From positions 1,570,657-1,634,656 of the forward strand of contig JAAOMT010000134.1 of the NCBI GenBank assembly GCA_016748015.1: a DNA stretch of 64,000 nt, given 5' to 3'. Source of the DNA: Geosiphon pyriformis. Lineage: Eukaryota > Glomeromycota > Glomeromycetes > Archaeosporales > Geosiphonaceae. A program made the position numbers and the translations under genes. Positions 47,621 to 60,755 of this stretch are shown here, one piece after another. The notes below the pieces were generated by a model that was not told the DNA's origin, ran no database searches, and saw only the letters and a program-made list of their open reading frames with translations. The first letter of the stretch is position 1, and every line of letters starts with the position of its first letter.

Positions 47621-48800
47621 AAATTTAAAAATAATTTATAATTATTAATAAAATAATACACTAATATTAGTTTATGTTTTATTTCAACAATTTTTAAAAT
47701 TAATAACAAATATTATTGTATTTTTTAATTATGTTTTATAAATTGTAAAAATAAGTAAATAGTTTTTTAACAATAAAAAATAAAAAAATAAAAAGATGTA
47801 AAAATAAGAAAAAAAAATAACCAATATAATTTAATTTTTTTTTATAGTTAAAAGACTCATTATTTATATAATTGTCAAAAAAAACTAATAATTTTATCTA
47901 AAAATAAAAAAACTAATACATATAAATTAATAAAACTATAAATTTTAATCATAATATTATTTTTTAAAAAGATTAAGCTTTTATAAAACCAGATTATTTA
48001 TTTAAATAGTGTTTTTTAACTTAAAATTAATTAGTTTATTAAAGTTTTTTGCTAAAAAAAATATATAAAAAATAAAATAAAATAAGCTTTAAATTTAAAA
48101 TAGAAAAATTTTGGATCTTTTAAAAATAATTAAAATTTTTAAAAATATTGAAAAGTAATAATAATTTTGTTGTTATGTTTTTAATATATATTGGTTAATT
48201 TTATTGTTAATTTTTTCTTTTTTGGTAGCTAATTTTTTAATCTTAATAATTGTATACATATTTATTATATTTATTATAATAGTTTATTTACCAATAATTA
48301 AAATAATATTTAAATAGTTTATTGTTTAATATTTATAAAGAGTATTAAAAATATTTTAAATGTATTGATTTATAAAATAATTATTTATGTTGATTAATAA
48401 TATGTTTGTTTTGAAAATAATATATTTATTTATATCTAATTTTTATTGATTATTAAAACTAGTATTACTATTATAAACAATTAAGTCATTTGTAATACTT
48501 CTTAAGTTTGGTGTTATGTACAGGGCAATTATTAAAGATTTACTTAAATTCAAAAAAATTATAATATAATTTAAAATAAATTTGTATTAATTTAAATGAA
48601 TAATTAATATATAATATTAAACAAAAAAAGCAATTGCCAAAAATCAAGAATTATTGATAAAGTAATTTAGATTTTTAGACTCATATAAAAAATATGAAAC
48701 TTTAAAAATTTAAAAATCGTGTAAAATATTAAATATCTCAAAATTTTTAATTTGATTTATTAAATTTATGAAGCTAAATCTGCTGAACTATAAAGAGAGC
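47621..48800. other. AT-rich spacer before host gene island
   Basis: Extremely AT-rich with no gene. It may be the body of the minus-strand LINE whose tail lies at 47540-47620, but I could not align protein segments. Confidence 0.4.
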
Positions 48801-48847
48801 ATCAAATTAAAAACCAAAGAAGATCACCGCAAATCCTTCATTTGAAC

Positions 48848-48855
48848 GACGTCAC
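48848..48855. promoter_or_regulatory. CRE/ATF-like GACGTCAC site
   Basis: GACGTCAC, close to the TGACGTCA bZIP consensus, lies about 107 bp upstream of the dynein light intermediate chain ATG in the GC-richer promoter. It is a single site, so the regulatory role is speculative. Confidence 0.25.
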
Positions 48856-48961
48856 ATTGCTTGTTATCCTCCGATCACATCATAAAGCCAAAACCCCCGA
48901 GTCTCTTTTCGTTTCTCAAAAAACCAGTGATTCGCATTCTTTTTATTAACATTTGCTTACA

Positions 48962-51359
48962 ATGACTTCAAAGACAGGAGATTCTTTACTCATTGATGGT
49001 CAAGACTTACCGACTACAGAGACTTTTGTAGCATCAGCGACACATCCCCAAGAAGAAATTTGGTCCTCGATTCTCAATAGCGCTGCTTCTTCGAAAATAG
49101 TCCCAACCAAGAATGTTTTAATACTTGGTAAATTTTTATTTGCTATTAAGCGTTAAAAACTGAAGAACCAAACTCAAATTTTGACGCGTAGAATAAATTA
49201 ATCAAATTTATGGTTTCTCTATACACTGAAGGTGATAGAGAGTCCGGGAAATCAAATCTCATCAGTCAACTTAAAGGTGAAGGAGACGAGCTTTTTGAAG
49301 TAGCTGTACCTAATGGAGTTGCTGCAAAAAGCATTGGTGTCGGTCCCGAAGATCCCTCGTCTAAACAACGCCAAAAAAATGATCTGGCCTTAAGTTACAC
49401 CTATTTAGAAATTAAAGATAAGGATGACGAAACAGAAGGTTCGTCATTTTTTACTCAATAAAAACTAATGCAAAAGCAAAATTTATCTGATTCCATTTTA
49501 GGGTAGAAATTAATTGAACCTCTCATACGCGATCCATATTCCATCAAGATACCATTGCTCGTCTCGGTCTATACCAACTTGCCGGGAGCCAGAAGGCCTA
49601 TAATTCACTCCTTAGATTTGCTCTCAACTCCACAACCCTAGCTGACTCCTTAGTTGTGATCGTGTTGGATTGGGCGAGACCTTGGACATTTATCGAGACT
49701 CTACAGCGATGGATCAAATTAGTCCAAGAGGGTATCCATGCCATTCGTGCTGAAGGTGCTGTAACTGGTTCCAAGAGTGACTGGACAGAAGGACAGAAGG
49801 TCGTTGAAGAAGTGAAGGAGTCGCGTATGCTACAATATCATCATTTTTGTTCCTCCATATTTATTATTTGATAAATTATATTCTAATTATTCTGTTTCCT
49901 TTAATAGTTCTACGCTTTATCCAAAATTATACTGATCCCGATTCGGCTACTCCCGTTAGCAACACAGATATTGATATACCTTTACGTGACGGAACCCTTA
50001 CGGAGAATTTGGGTGTTCCCTTGATCGTTGTGTGTGCCAAGGTTGTAAAATTATGCGTGGCTATTATTTATGGCTTATTATTTGAGTCGTCTTTATATCT
50101 ATTGGCAGTCGATTGAGTTAATTTTTATTATTTGTCTATTTAGTCTGACAGTATTCTTAATCATCAACGTGAGTTAGATTACAAAGAAGATCAGTTTGAT
50201 TTTATTCAACAGAGCCTGCGTACTATTTGCTTAAAATGTGAGTGAAAAGTTATATATCTATGATTCACTTGGTTTTTCCTCATTCTTGAACATTAATGTT
50301 GGGGTGTGAAATGTAAAGATGGGGCTGCACTTTTCTACACCACTCCCCGACAATCTATGACCTTTACCAATTTACGCCAGTACATTTTACATCGACTTCT
50401 CGGGGAAAAATCTTTCTCCAGTGACACTAAATCTAATTATGGCTTCAATGTTAAGGCTCAAGTTCTTGAGCGGGATACCGTAATGGTTCCTGCTGGATGG
50501 GATACTTGGGGAAAAATAAAAACAATAAGAGAAGACTTTGAGTGTGAAAGAATGCTTCAGGGTTGGGATTATGATATGGAAGTAAATCCTGATGTAGCTA
50601 CTACCGATAGAATAAACGGTGAATCCATTAGTGCCAAAAAAGATTACGATGAAGTTGTTTATCATCAAGATTCTGATAAGGTAAATCAGAAAAATAATGC
50701 TTCATTAGCTTTTTCAACTGCTTATAAAGTTCTCTCCACAGCCATCAGTACAATCAATGATTGTCGCTGAAGACGAACAAGACTTTTTCAAACGACATTT
50801 TGATACTTTGCAGAAGGCTAGTAATGAGCGGAATATTTCACCTTCTGTGGTCGGACCTATGGCTGCCGCAATTTATACATACAATAATATTGGAGGACCA
50901 GAATATGATGTTGAGGATCGACTCGCTAAATACAAAAAGGTAATTTATTGTTCCATACAAATGTCTCCTGTCATCATCTCTATCTGTTAATAGGATTATT
51001 ATTTTATTTGTTTTCAGGAATCAATCAAAACCACAAACCAATTGCCGCCACTGAACATTGTCAATACAAATGGCACAAACCCCTCTTCCCCCACTGCGAC
51101 TGCGACTAATCAAAATGAAGTACTCGCAAACTTCTTTCAAGCATTGCTTACGAAGAAGCAAGCCTCAACAAACCAACCGCCTGGACCTCCAGGATCTGGT
51201 CAGACTTCACCTAATAATTCACAAATAAATTTACCTTTGCCAACTATTAAAAGTTCAACAGTAACCACAAATGTAGTAACGCGAAAGATGGTGAAAGAAG
51301 AAATAGAAAAGCTGAACATGGTACCCAGTTCACAAACTGCAAGTGCTGTTGGAAAGTAG
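48962..51359 (+). CDS. DYNC1LI: Cytoplasmic dynein light intermediate chain
   Basis: Eight exons: 48962-49127, 49232-49438, 49549-49824, 49908-50041, 50144-50237, 50319-50680, 50742-50939, 51018-51359. Together they encode 592 residues and close in frame; introns are 61-110 bp with GT-AG ends. The GTPase-like fold starts with a Walker A GDRESGKS (residues 56-63, split by intron 1). DTIARLGLYQLAG, VVIVLDWARPW and GVPLIVVCAKSD are family hallmarks. The C-terminus is disordered but keeps the effector-binding helix NEVLANFFQALLTKK (about 512-526), known in animals to bind Hook- and BICD-type adaptors. Role: attaches to dynein heavy chain and links the motor to cargo adaptors. The chosen ATG is the first in frame; an upstream TTG is not a plausible start. 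Confidence 0.93.
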
Positions 51360-52763
51360 AGAAGATGGGTTATGGCTCACCTTGGCGATTTCACATAAAA
51401 TTTATCTTCAAAATCACTTCCTCCAAAAAATCTTTGATGCGCGGAACAATTTACATATTTGTTTCTTTCGAATTGCCTTTTCCTTTTGTTCCTAACCAAA
51501 ATTTTATATGCCACAAGTTTTTACTTCAAATTTCCTGTTATTATGACTCCTCGCCTTAAATTTGTGATATATATATAATCTTTCTTTCTTTTCATACGCA
51601 TCACACTCTCGACAAATACTCTTATACATCCAACTTTATAAACTATCTTTATGATAGAATTGAAAATGGGTTTTTACTTCCATTGCAGGACACATTGTAT
51701 TTTTTTTCGGTGGTTTCCTATGGTGTTTCTTGTTTTTTTTCTTTTTCATGAACATACGCTCATAGCAATATATTTAATATCATAAGATCTTTTCTCCCTT
51801 GGGAGGATATAATGATGTCTCAGATTAGGTTGAGATATTTGTGGGTTGACATCGATATTTCAATAATTCCTTGGATTTTTACCCTTTCCCGACCTGTTTT
51901 TACTCCATGATCTGTTTGCCTATCGATCGACTTAATTCCTACACGTGCTTTTTATTCTCTGTAAGGATTATTACGATCACACGTTAGCTTTCTAAAATCC
52001 TTTACACTTTTTGTCTAGCATCAAGCATATATTGTTCGATCTTTGTGTAAATAATCGAGTTTTTTTAATTTGGGAATTGGATTATCATTAAAATTTCCAA
52101 AGAAAATCCATTGTGCCACATACAACCTACAATCAACCTTTATATCCTGTTAGAATATATGTAAAAAAAACATGGCTTCAAAATTAGATAACAGTAAAGA
52201 GGTCCAATAAACCAACAACAAAAAGATTTATACTAGAACGTTTCATCCCTCTCTTGCTCACTTGTTCACCCCCCTTCCTCTCACACTTCCGGTTTTTCTT
52301 TTGGATCTGATTATCAACCACATTAATATTTTGTTAGTTGACTTTTTTTTTATACAAAGGATGACTATAAACATGAATTTTATGCAGGGAACATGAAAAA
52401 GAATAGGGAAAGCGGGGACGGAATATTATTAATAGTATATGATCCCCAAACAATTCGAGATATTACTGGTCTGGGGATGCATAGAGCTATTACTTCCTCC
52501 CTCCCCTTCAATCATGTCCCAATAAAAATATATATATAAAATAAATCTATACAAAATTAGGCCGGGTTTCCGCATTACTCGAAAATCGGACGACAAAAAT
52601 AAGTGTTAGAATACAAGGAATAACCACGACTAATAAATAAATGAATATAATAATACAAGTAATTTTTAAGAAATATTCACAAGTGTGATGAGCATGGAGC
52701 CAATTTCTTCTCACCAAATCCTTCACAATCGAAGAGTCCAATTTTGAAAATTATATGCTCTCC
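51360..52763. other. Convergent intergenic region
   Basis: Separates the 3' ends of the dynein light intermediate chain gene and the MIT-domain gene. It has pyrimidine-rich and T-rich stretches suited to 3' UTRs, and no coding or RNA gene that I recognise. Confidence 0.5.
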
Positions 52764-55740
52764 CTAGTCGATAACCCAATTACCACCTCTCTTCACATAT
52801 TTATCAGCCAATATACCCAAATCCCGAACAACAAATCGACACAAGACATTCCCGAAAAAATCAGACATCTTGTATAGCCGAGATACAATATGTGTGTGAT
52901 GATGATGATAAGGTCCTTTTAGCAAAGAAAAATGACGAATATAGACCTCTTTTTAAAAGGATAAGAAGATTGAAATTCAGAAATTATATTTATCAAATAT
53001 TGTATAGATGTTCCGAGATAAGAACTCACCTACGATATCTGCAATTTGAAACACCTTCAACAACGTATCTACATAACTATTAGCTTCTTCACTTCGATTC
53101 ACAACACCCATACCCATCCGATCCAATCTTTGAGAAAGTTTAGATCCCCAGTTCATAATTGAAGTACTTTGACGACTTTTCCCATTCGTTGATTCAACAT
53201 AACTCAATTTTCGGGCCAAATTATTTTGAATTCCATCGAATAAAGGTTCAATTGAATCCAATTCCTAAATTATTTTTCTTATAAATATTTCGGTCATATC
53301 AAATTTACCATCGAAAAGTAAACTAACCTTAACCAAACCGTCCAAATCATCCATCGTAATTTTTTCCAGCTTTAGTAAACAATTATAAATAATCTCACAA
53401 CTTGAAAGTTTAGCTTCCACAGATGCGAGCTTCACATTAGCTTGAACCCACATATTATTTGGAACAAACAATTTTTTTGTAAGATAACCTCCAGTGGTCA
53501 TAGTACGTTCCAAAATTCGCATTAACCAAAATGGTCTTAAATGTACGTCAATCGGTGGTGGGTCCGGAATTCCTTTTTCACTTGGATGATCAAAAGTGAT
53601 ATCTTCGTTAAATAAGATTGGACTAGAATCAACCATTGAAGAATAACCGGGATCAAAAGCCTTTGGAACCATTGTAGAATCAGATAAATGTACTCCTGTT
53701 GTTAAGCTATATATTGGATTGTTCAGAGGTGGTGATTGGAAATTGAAACTGTTGGTCCAAGGTGAATTAGGAGAACCAGGGGGTTGATTCCACTCGGATA
53801 AATTTGTAGATTGTTGAGTTGCTCCAGCATTATGGAGAGAATTGTTTTGCAAAAATCGGATTCCATTGTTTTTTCGAGGTTGTCCAGGATTCGAAGCTGC
53901 TCTTCGTGGAGATGCACCTATTAACCCATTAGTTGTTGGTAAAGTAGCTAAAACTGAAGAATTTGTTGTAGAATGAATAATAGGAATTATGCGAGAATTA
54001 TGATTGTTCTGTTCATTTAGTGTAAGTGGAGAAGGTCTTCGACTCTGAGATAATGCTTTATCAGCCAACTTTTCTACAGGTTTTTGAGGATTAGAAGTTG
54101 AAGAAGATGTTGTTGTTGTTGTTGAAGAGGAGGAGGAGGAGGAGGATGATGATAATGGTCTTGAAATTTGTTTGACTGTTGAAGCAGAGATAATTGAACC
54201 ATCAGTTCTTGAAGATTTTATAGAAGCAGAGTCCTCTCCATTATGAGTAGTGGATGATTTTAGTAATGAAGATGTAGGTAAATTTTTTTGAGATGGTGAT
54301 ATTAATAATTCTAAACCTATGGATGATCTTTTTCTTTCTTTAGTAGAAGCCAACTGTAAAGGTAAGGGATTTTGGGGATTTTGTGAAAGGGAATAAGAGT
54401 TTGGTGATGAATTAGAGGAATTGATATTTGATTGTGATAATATTGAGTAGATCTGAGAAGGCCCAGTTGATGTTGTTGATTTATCTGCTATTTTTACATT
54501 TGTTTTGATTGGCGATAATTGTGCAGAAAATTCGGAATTTGCCAATTCATCGATAGTATTTGCATCATCCGTACTAGAGCCTGCATCATCCGAACTCGTT
54601 GAAGATTCATTTGAGTTAACTACTGATTTTCTCTTTTCAATAGCTGATTCATAATCAGACACAGGTGGTGTAGTTTTATCTGACATAAAAGATTTTCTTG
54701 AAGAATTCCAAGATTTTGTGGTTGAGGTCGAAGAGTTCGATTTGTGTGTGCGCCCTTCTTGATGCCCTAATTTTATGGTTTGATTATTAGGTTCGATTTT
54801 CTCCGAAGCTGTTAACTCATTCTTTAAATTATGCTTTAGATTGATACCAATCTCATTAGTATGAGAATTATGAAAGTTTGTTTTGAAATTATTGTTTCCC
54901 AAATTTTCTGTTGAATTTGATATAAACTCTTTATTAGATTTGCTTCCTGTAGCTTGTATAAATCCAATTGGGGATTCTGGAGTTTGTTCATTCTCTATTG
55001 AGGGTAATTTTCCACGAGAATGTTCTTGTTGTTGTTGGTCTAATATAGGTGAATTCGCAAAATTAGGATTAGTCTGAATAGATGGCCCGCCACTTGATTC
55101 AGCCGAACTATAGCTATGACGTTTATATGGTAGAGGATTTCTTTCATAGGAAAATCCGTAATTTTCATACTCTTCATTATCTTCTATGGGATCTATATCA
55201 GGAGCTATAGTTGAAAGAAGTCGTATTCGGTCTGCATAGGTATCGTGCTATATCCATCATGAATCCATAAAAGTATAAAAAAAATGTTAATATAAAATCT
55301 TCGGAAGTAACCAAGGGATTCTATATCTTATCTATTAATTTTTCAAAATGCCTAACATTCTACGCATATATTAAGAAATTCTCTTGAGATTTTTTCACCC
55401 AATTATATTTAAAACTTACAATGTGTTGCAATCTTCGACGATCCGCATCATTCGCAGCCTTATCTATCACTTGTAATAAAAGTTTAACGGTTTGCTTGTA
55501 AGCGGCTAAAGCAGCTCCGACATTATTTGCTGAATCGAGCAATACGGCTGATTGAGCTTTCTGCAAAGCGATTGTCAAAATAGATTTGGAATGTGTCCGA
55601 GGTGAAGGTGGCAATTGAACTCTTGGTTGAGGAGAAGGATGAGTCGTCTGTGATACCTCCCCTATCCCTCGAGTAGTATGGGTAAGACCCAGACTTGATG
55701 GTGGGGGAGCGAGATGATGGTTGGTCGCCGAAGTAGTCAT
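52764..55740 (-). CDS. MIT-domain protein, fungal family of unknown role
   Basis: Four exons on the minus strand: 55740-55420, 55247-53328, 53264-53030, 52915-52764, giving 875 residues in frame; introns are 172, 63 and 114 bp. Residues about 54-119 form a MIT three-helix domain (ILTIALQKAQ...AYKQTVKLL...HDTYADRIRLL) split by intron 1. MIT domains bind ESCRT-III tails or act in endosomal and microtubule-linked traffic. A long Ser/Thr/Asn-rich disordered middle follows, with a Ser and Thr run. The C-terminus (about 675-875) is well ordered: PFWLMRILERTM, LFDGIQNNLARKLSYVES and FFGNVLCRFVVRDLG. That end looks conserved, but I cannot name it. The ATG at 55740 is the first in-frame ATG. Confidence 0.85.
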
Positions 55741-57006
55741 CAAATATGTCTTTGTTCTTGGTTATAATATAATTTATTGGGAATAAAGACTGAGAGAAAA
55801 TTGAGAAACTTTAGGAGTTACTAAAAGTGAGTTCAAGTTTTTGTAATACACTTGATACTTTATGCTTAGTTTCTTTGAAACAATAGGACGAAAGGTGAAA
55901 GAAAATTGGTGAGGAATCAAAATGATAGTTCAAACCTTTTGAGAACGAAGAAGTAAAAAGGAAAGAATTTAAAAGTTGAAAAAAAATGGACACAAGGCAC
56001 TTTAAAGCAAAAGTACAGAGATCTCTTTGGAAGAATTCAAAACATGACTAAGATGATTTGAAACCTGAGCTTTGAAAGTGCAGGCCAAACGAGTTGAAAG
56101 GTTGAGACGAATGACCAAATAAAAAACTTTTTTTGAAAAAAACGTTGTCAAGTATGAAGCAGGAGTTTTTTTTTTTAATATGTATATAAAGTAGTATAAG
56201 AAAGACTGAATGCTATTACCTTCAAAGGAAACACAAACAACCCAACAAGGGAATTCGGACTATAATGTGGAATATAAACTTTGTAACTCAAACAACACAG
56301 ACTTGATGCATTACACATTATAACTTTTTTTAGTCAGTCTTCCTTTTAATCAAATCCGATTAAAAACTGTAACGAATGTTTTGATGACAAAAAGTAAAGA
56401 ATGAAAAAGCCGAGAGAGAAATGAAAAATTTTCTTCACTTGGAACACAATGCCTAAAAATTTTATTTAATGTTAAAAGTTGCAGATTTCCTACATAAACT
56501 AATAATTTTTGTACCCTTAAAAAAATTAGAATTCTTGCATTATGTATCGCATCCAATATACAAAAAGTTAAAAGCCTTCTAAGGTTGTTGTAGAATAAAC
56601 AAATAACGTTACGAGTTAGTAGCCCTTTCAAAAATTGTTTTACTTTCATTTCATCTTTATCAGCTATTACTCTATTGCGCTTTTTTAATGTACATATATT
56701 GATTTGAAGGAATTCGGAAAAAACGTAGAACTTAAATGAAGTTTCCAAGTTATGGTGCCTAAATTTGGAACGTTTGATCAACCTCTGAGATCTGTAAACA
56801 AATAACATGTCATAAATTTCCCTTTTTTACTAGAAATTGTCGATCAAAATAAATATTTTTTATTATTACGGGAAATTTTTTTCCTACGTTTATGCTAATA
56901 AGACTAGTTCCACCTCCCTGAAAAAAAAAAGATTTGCTTTGCTTTCCCTTCTCATTTTATTTATCTCACCTTCAAGTAAAAGTTAAAAAGTTTCCCTCTG
57001 GTAAAC
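55741..57006. other. Divergent promoter region
   Basis: Shared 5' region of the MIT-domain gene (minus) and RPB5 (plus). It holds a 152-codon minus frame (56350-56808) without recognisable domains, likely chance. No clear operators or RNA genes seen. Confidence 0.5.
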
Positions 57007-58236
57007 ATGTCGGCCCCAAATTCAGAAACCAGCGACCAAGAAGCCGCACGAATGTACCGCATTTACAAAACCGTTAAAAAGATGGTTGTTGATAGGGTAA
57101 GTTTACTAAAATTTTATTTTTTCTAAATATTTTTCAATAAAAGTTCAGCCTCTTTCATTTCAGGGATATGTGGTAGGTGACGCCGAAATACCCGCGGATT
57201 TGGACACTTTTAAGGATCGTTGTACAGAAAACGGCATGGTCAGGTTAGATAAGAAGTCCTATTATTTAAAAATATTTTGCTCATCACTCCTTGTTCCAAT
57301 CTATTCATAGCTGCTATGCCTGAAAATGACTAAACATTTTTGAAATACTTTTTTCAAGTCGAGAGAAGTTAATGTTTCAGGTGCAGAAAAAGGATCATCC
57401 TACAGAGCAATTACTTGTTACATTTCCCACTGAGAAGCCTGTCGGCGTTAAATATCTCAAATTGTGGGTATTTTGTTTGTTAAGATATCAAAATCTTGTT
57501 TTCATTAGAGATTGTTTATGTCACTATATATTTTGATCGATTTTCAAATTATCGATATTTTCAGAATGTGTACGAGAATGGTAGAAACAAAAGTGTCAAG
57601 GGGTATTATAATATTTCAGGGAACATTAACTGCTGCGGCAAACAAGGTAAATTTTCAGATTGTTTCTCTAGTTTTTTAAAACTCTCAATATATTCATTCC
57701 TACGTAAATTTAGGCTATTCAATCGCTAAATCAAGGAGATAAATCCCCCGATAAGTTTTTTTACGAAATTGACACTTTTTCAGAATCTGAACTTTTAGTC
57801 AATATCACAGAACATCAACTTGTTCCGATGCACATTGTGCTCACTGATGAGGAAAAGAAAGCCTTGTTGAAAAAATAGTAAAGATGAATTCCCATCTTTC
57901 CTCAGGGTTTGCTTGATCCATTTCTTCAACCTTGTTAAATTGGTGTCATTATCTTTAAAATTTTATTACTTTTTTTATTTAGTCGTTTAAAAGATACCCA
58001 ACTACCCCGGATACAAGTAATTGATCCAATCGCGCGATATTATGGGCTTAAGAGAGGTCAAGTAAGTAACGATTAAGAATAAAAGTTTTTTTTTGATTTT
58101 GAACCCAGAAAAATCAATCAAGATATTAATTTGATTAATTTAAACATCTTTGAACGATCTTTTCTTTCAGGTCGTAAAAATTATGAGACCCAGCGAGACC
58201 AGTGGTCGTTACGTGACATATCGATTATGTTTTTGA
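57007..58236 (+). CDS. rpb5: DNA-directed RNA polymerase subunit RPABC1 (RPB5)
   Basis: Seven exons: 57007-57096, 57164-57243, 57359-57463, 57565-57646, 57714-57877, 57983-58061, 58171-58236; 221 residues, slightly longer than the usual 205-215. The N-terminal jaw domain has [19 protein letters not shown] and [17 protein letters not shown]. The C-terminal assembly domain has [45 protein letters not shown] and [14 protein letters not shown]. The subunit is shared by RNA polymerases I, II and III. Odd: exon 5 reaches an apparent in-frame TAG that is really the splice donor (TA|GTAAAG). Confidence 0.95.
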
Positions 58237-59104
58237 GTAATATCCGCCGCTGGGTTAGTTTGCTGTCAAGAAACTTTTGAAACAGATCCTTTCATTTTGC
58301 TTCTTTCCTTCTCTTTGCTCCGTTTTCCCTTGAATAATGGATACTATGATACAGGAACGCCATTTAAGTCGATAATTTGTGTAGGTCTAGAAATATACAG
58401 TTTTCCATTTCAGAATTTCTCACAATCACTTTATCTTAATAACTTTTTCATCGGGAATGTATATTTACCCCGAGAACCAAAATTATTATAGGTTATCCAT
58501 AATATTTTACACAAAAACATATGAAAATCTTGGCTGAATAAATTTATGGCAAGGTTAATTGTTTAGCGATTAAATGATCAATTACAAAGCAAACATGTGG
58601 ATGCAGGATGCAAATATTTGGACGAAACACAGAAAAGGCAAGATTTTGATCATTTCCCGAATGAATTGTGAAAAAAACACGATTATTTCAGATATTTTGA
58701 ACTTTGTAGACCCTAAAATAATGAATTTAAATCAAATTTCACACTTCCGAAATACGGTTTCAAGATATCACGGGAAAATTCTTTTTTAATTATAAATTAT
58801 TGAGAGATTTTTATTATGATAATATTTAATAATTTAATCATAAAAAAAAATTGATTTTATTTGTTTTTATAATAAATTAATTTAAAAAATTTTGTTTAAA
58901 AATAATGCAATAATTATATGTTTAAGCATAAATTAATGTTTTAAATTTAAATATAAATCTTAAAAAACCTACAAAAGTTACTAAAATAATAAGTTAAAAT
59001 ATTAATTTTATGTTAATTAAATTAATTATGATAAGATTATTTTTAATTGCACTAATAATTATATGAATCTTAAAATTTGAACAAATTGTAAATTAACTTA
59101 TTTG

Positions 59105-59137
<33 letters not shown>

Positions 59138-59284
59138 TTCAATTGTGTCAAATTTTAGATAGTAAATTATTTGGTTAATCACAATAGATCAGATAAACTC
59201 AACCCGAGGGTTTTACTACGCCACCAACACCAAAAATTATTGATATTGAGTCTGTACTTCTGGTAGTAGACTGGATCCACAAAA
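58237..59284. repeat. Intergenic region with (ATA)n microsatellite
   Basis: Between RPB5 and ist3. 58800-59150 is very AT-rich, with an ATA trinucleotide run at 59105-59136. Two short open frames (58297-58491, 58574-58789) have no family features. Confidence 0.5.
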
Positions 59285-60578
59285 ATGAAGTAAGTTTTTC
59301 CCTTGTATCTCTCTCATATTTACAAATTTCTCAAGCTTTCCACCCATAATTTTCAAAGTGTCACAAAAGAAATTTTACGTATTAATGCACGGGAAGCCGA
59401 CCGTAATATCTCTATATCGGGGTCATGGCACTCACAATATAAGGATTCCTCATATATTTTTATTGGGAACATACCATTTGAGTTGACCGAAGGTGATATT
59501 ATCTGTGTTTTTTCACAGTAAGTGAATATTTTCTTGATTTTAATGCCCTCCGAGTGAATTCAATAATTTATTTTGGCAAGGGAAATAATTAAAACAGGTA
59601 TGGCGAAATTCTTAACCTTGACCTTGTTCGTAACAAAAGCACTGGGGAATCAAAAGGGTTCGCTTTTATGAAATATGAAGATCAGCGTAGTACTATTTTA
59701 GCCGTTGATAATTTGAATGGTATTCAAGTAAGCATCTATTCAGGGTTGAAAATATTATTTCTAAATTACTAGATCAATTATTTGGAATTTGACACATGAT
59801 GAAGAATACGTTTTTTTCATAGCTACTGGGAAGGACTATTCGAGTTGATCATGCGAATGCAGAAGACAAAGAAGGAAGAAGACGAACGGGGATGAATGCC
59901 GCTCCTCATCTCATCAATGGTTTGCTCTTTTTTCATTTTGCTGAAATTTCAGTTCTTAACCCTAACCTTTAATTTATATTTATATTTCTCTTTTCACTGA
60001 CAGAAAAATCAGACTCTGAGCTCTCATCCTCGAGAGAATCTCATAAATCTGAAGATTTTGCTGATAAAATTGATCCGGATGATCCAATGCGTGATTATCT
60101 GATTAATAAATTAAAGAAGGAAAAGAAAAAGGAAAAGCAAAAGGAAAAGGAAACGAAGCGTCCAAATAAGAAAAGCTCGACAAAATCAAAAAATCATGAT
60201 AAGGACAAAACTGATTTTAAAGCTGATAAAAACCCGGAAAAATATAAATCACGTCAAGAAACAGGAAATTCTAGACGTGATGAACGACGAAAATCTTCTC
60301 CTCTGTCCAGAGATAGAGATCGACTACCGAGACGTTCGATATCAAGGTCTAGGTCAAGGGAAACTTCTCGTATTCGTCGTTCTAGGGAAGTTTTGCGATC
60401 AAGGTCTAGATCAAAGGAACCATCATATCGGTCTCGTGATAGTCAACGAGATCGATCACAATCTTTTGATCGTTATCGTGGGAATACACATAGTCGTGAG
60501 GAAAGGAGAGGAAGAAGCAGTAGTACTGAACGATTTGAAGAAAGAAATAGGGACAATGCTAGAAGAAGATCTCCTTGA
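59285..60578 (+). CDS. ist3: RES-complex splicing protein Ist3/RBMX2-like
   Basis: Five exons: 59285-59289, 59359-59517, 59598-59727, 59823-59919, 60004-60578; 321 residues in frame. Exon 1 codes only ATGAA. The protein starts MNVTKEILRINARE, then SWHSQYKDSSYIFIGNIPFELTEGD. One RRM spans about residues 33-110, with RNP2 YIFIGN and RNP1 SKGFAFMK. The C-terminus is Lys-rich, then Arg/Ser-rich with many SR and RS pairs, as in animal RBMX2 and unlike the short yeast Ist3. Family role: the RES complex with Bud13 and Pml1 on the U2 snRNP, needed for spliceosome activation and pre-mRNA retention. Confidence 0.93.
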
Positions 60579-60755
60579 TTTTGATGCTTAGCTTGGAAGA
60601 TGAGAGGCAATCAAATTTGGCTGAAAACACTGATCAAAAATTCAATTTGTGTTTATACCATGAAGACAAGAATTCAATCAATAAAAATTTTCATAGTTAA
60701 ATATTCCAAGATTTCAAGTTTGGCGATTACAAAATACCTTTCCAAGACCTCCAAA

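Noticed and set aside
52547-52741. Small membrane-like ORF downstream of the MIT gene
   Set aside because: It lies just beyond the MIT gene stop on the same strand, most likely in its 3' UTR; the hydrophobic run is T-rich sequence.
56350-56808. 152-codon minus-strand ORF between divergent genes
   Set aside because: No domain, composition typical of AT-rich antisense sequence, lies in the promoter region. Kept only as a note.
57871-57880. Premature TAG in RPB5 exon 5
   Set aside because: The TAG straddles a GTAAAG splice donor; splicing to 57983 gives KKYRLKD, as expected for the family.
58574-58789. 71-codon ORF downstream of RPB5
   Set aside because: No recognisable motif or splice context; probably chance in the intergenic region.
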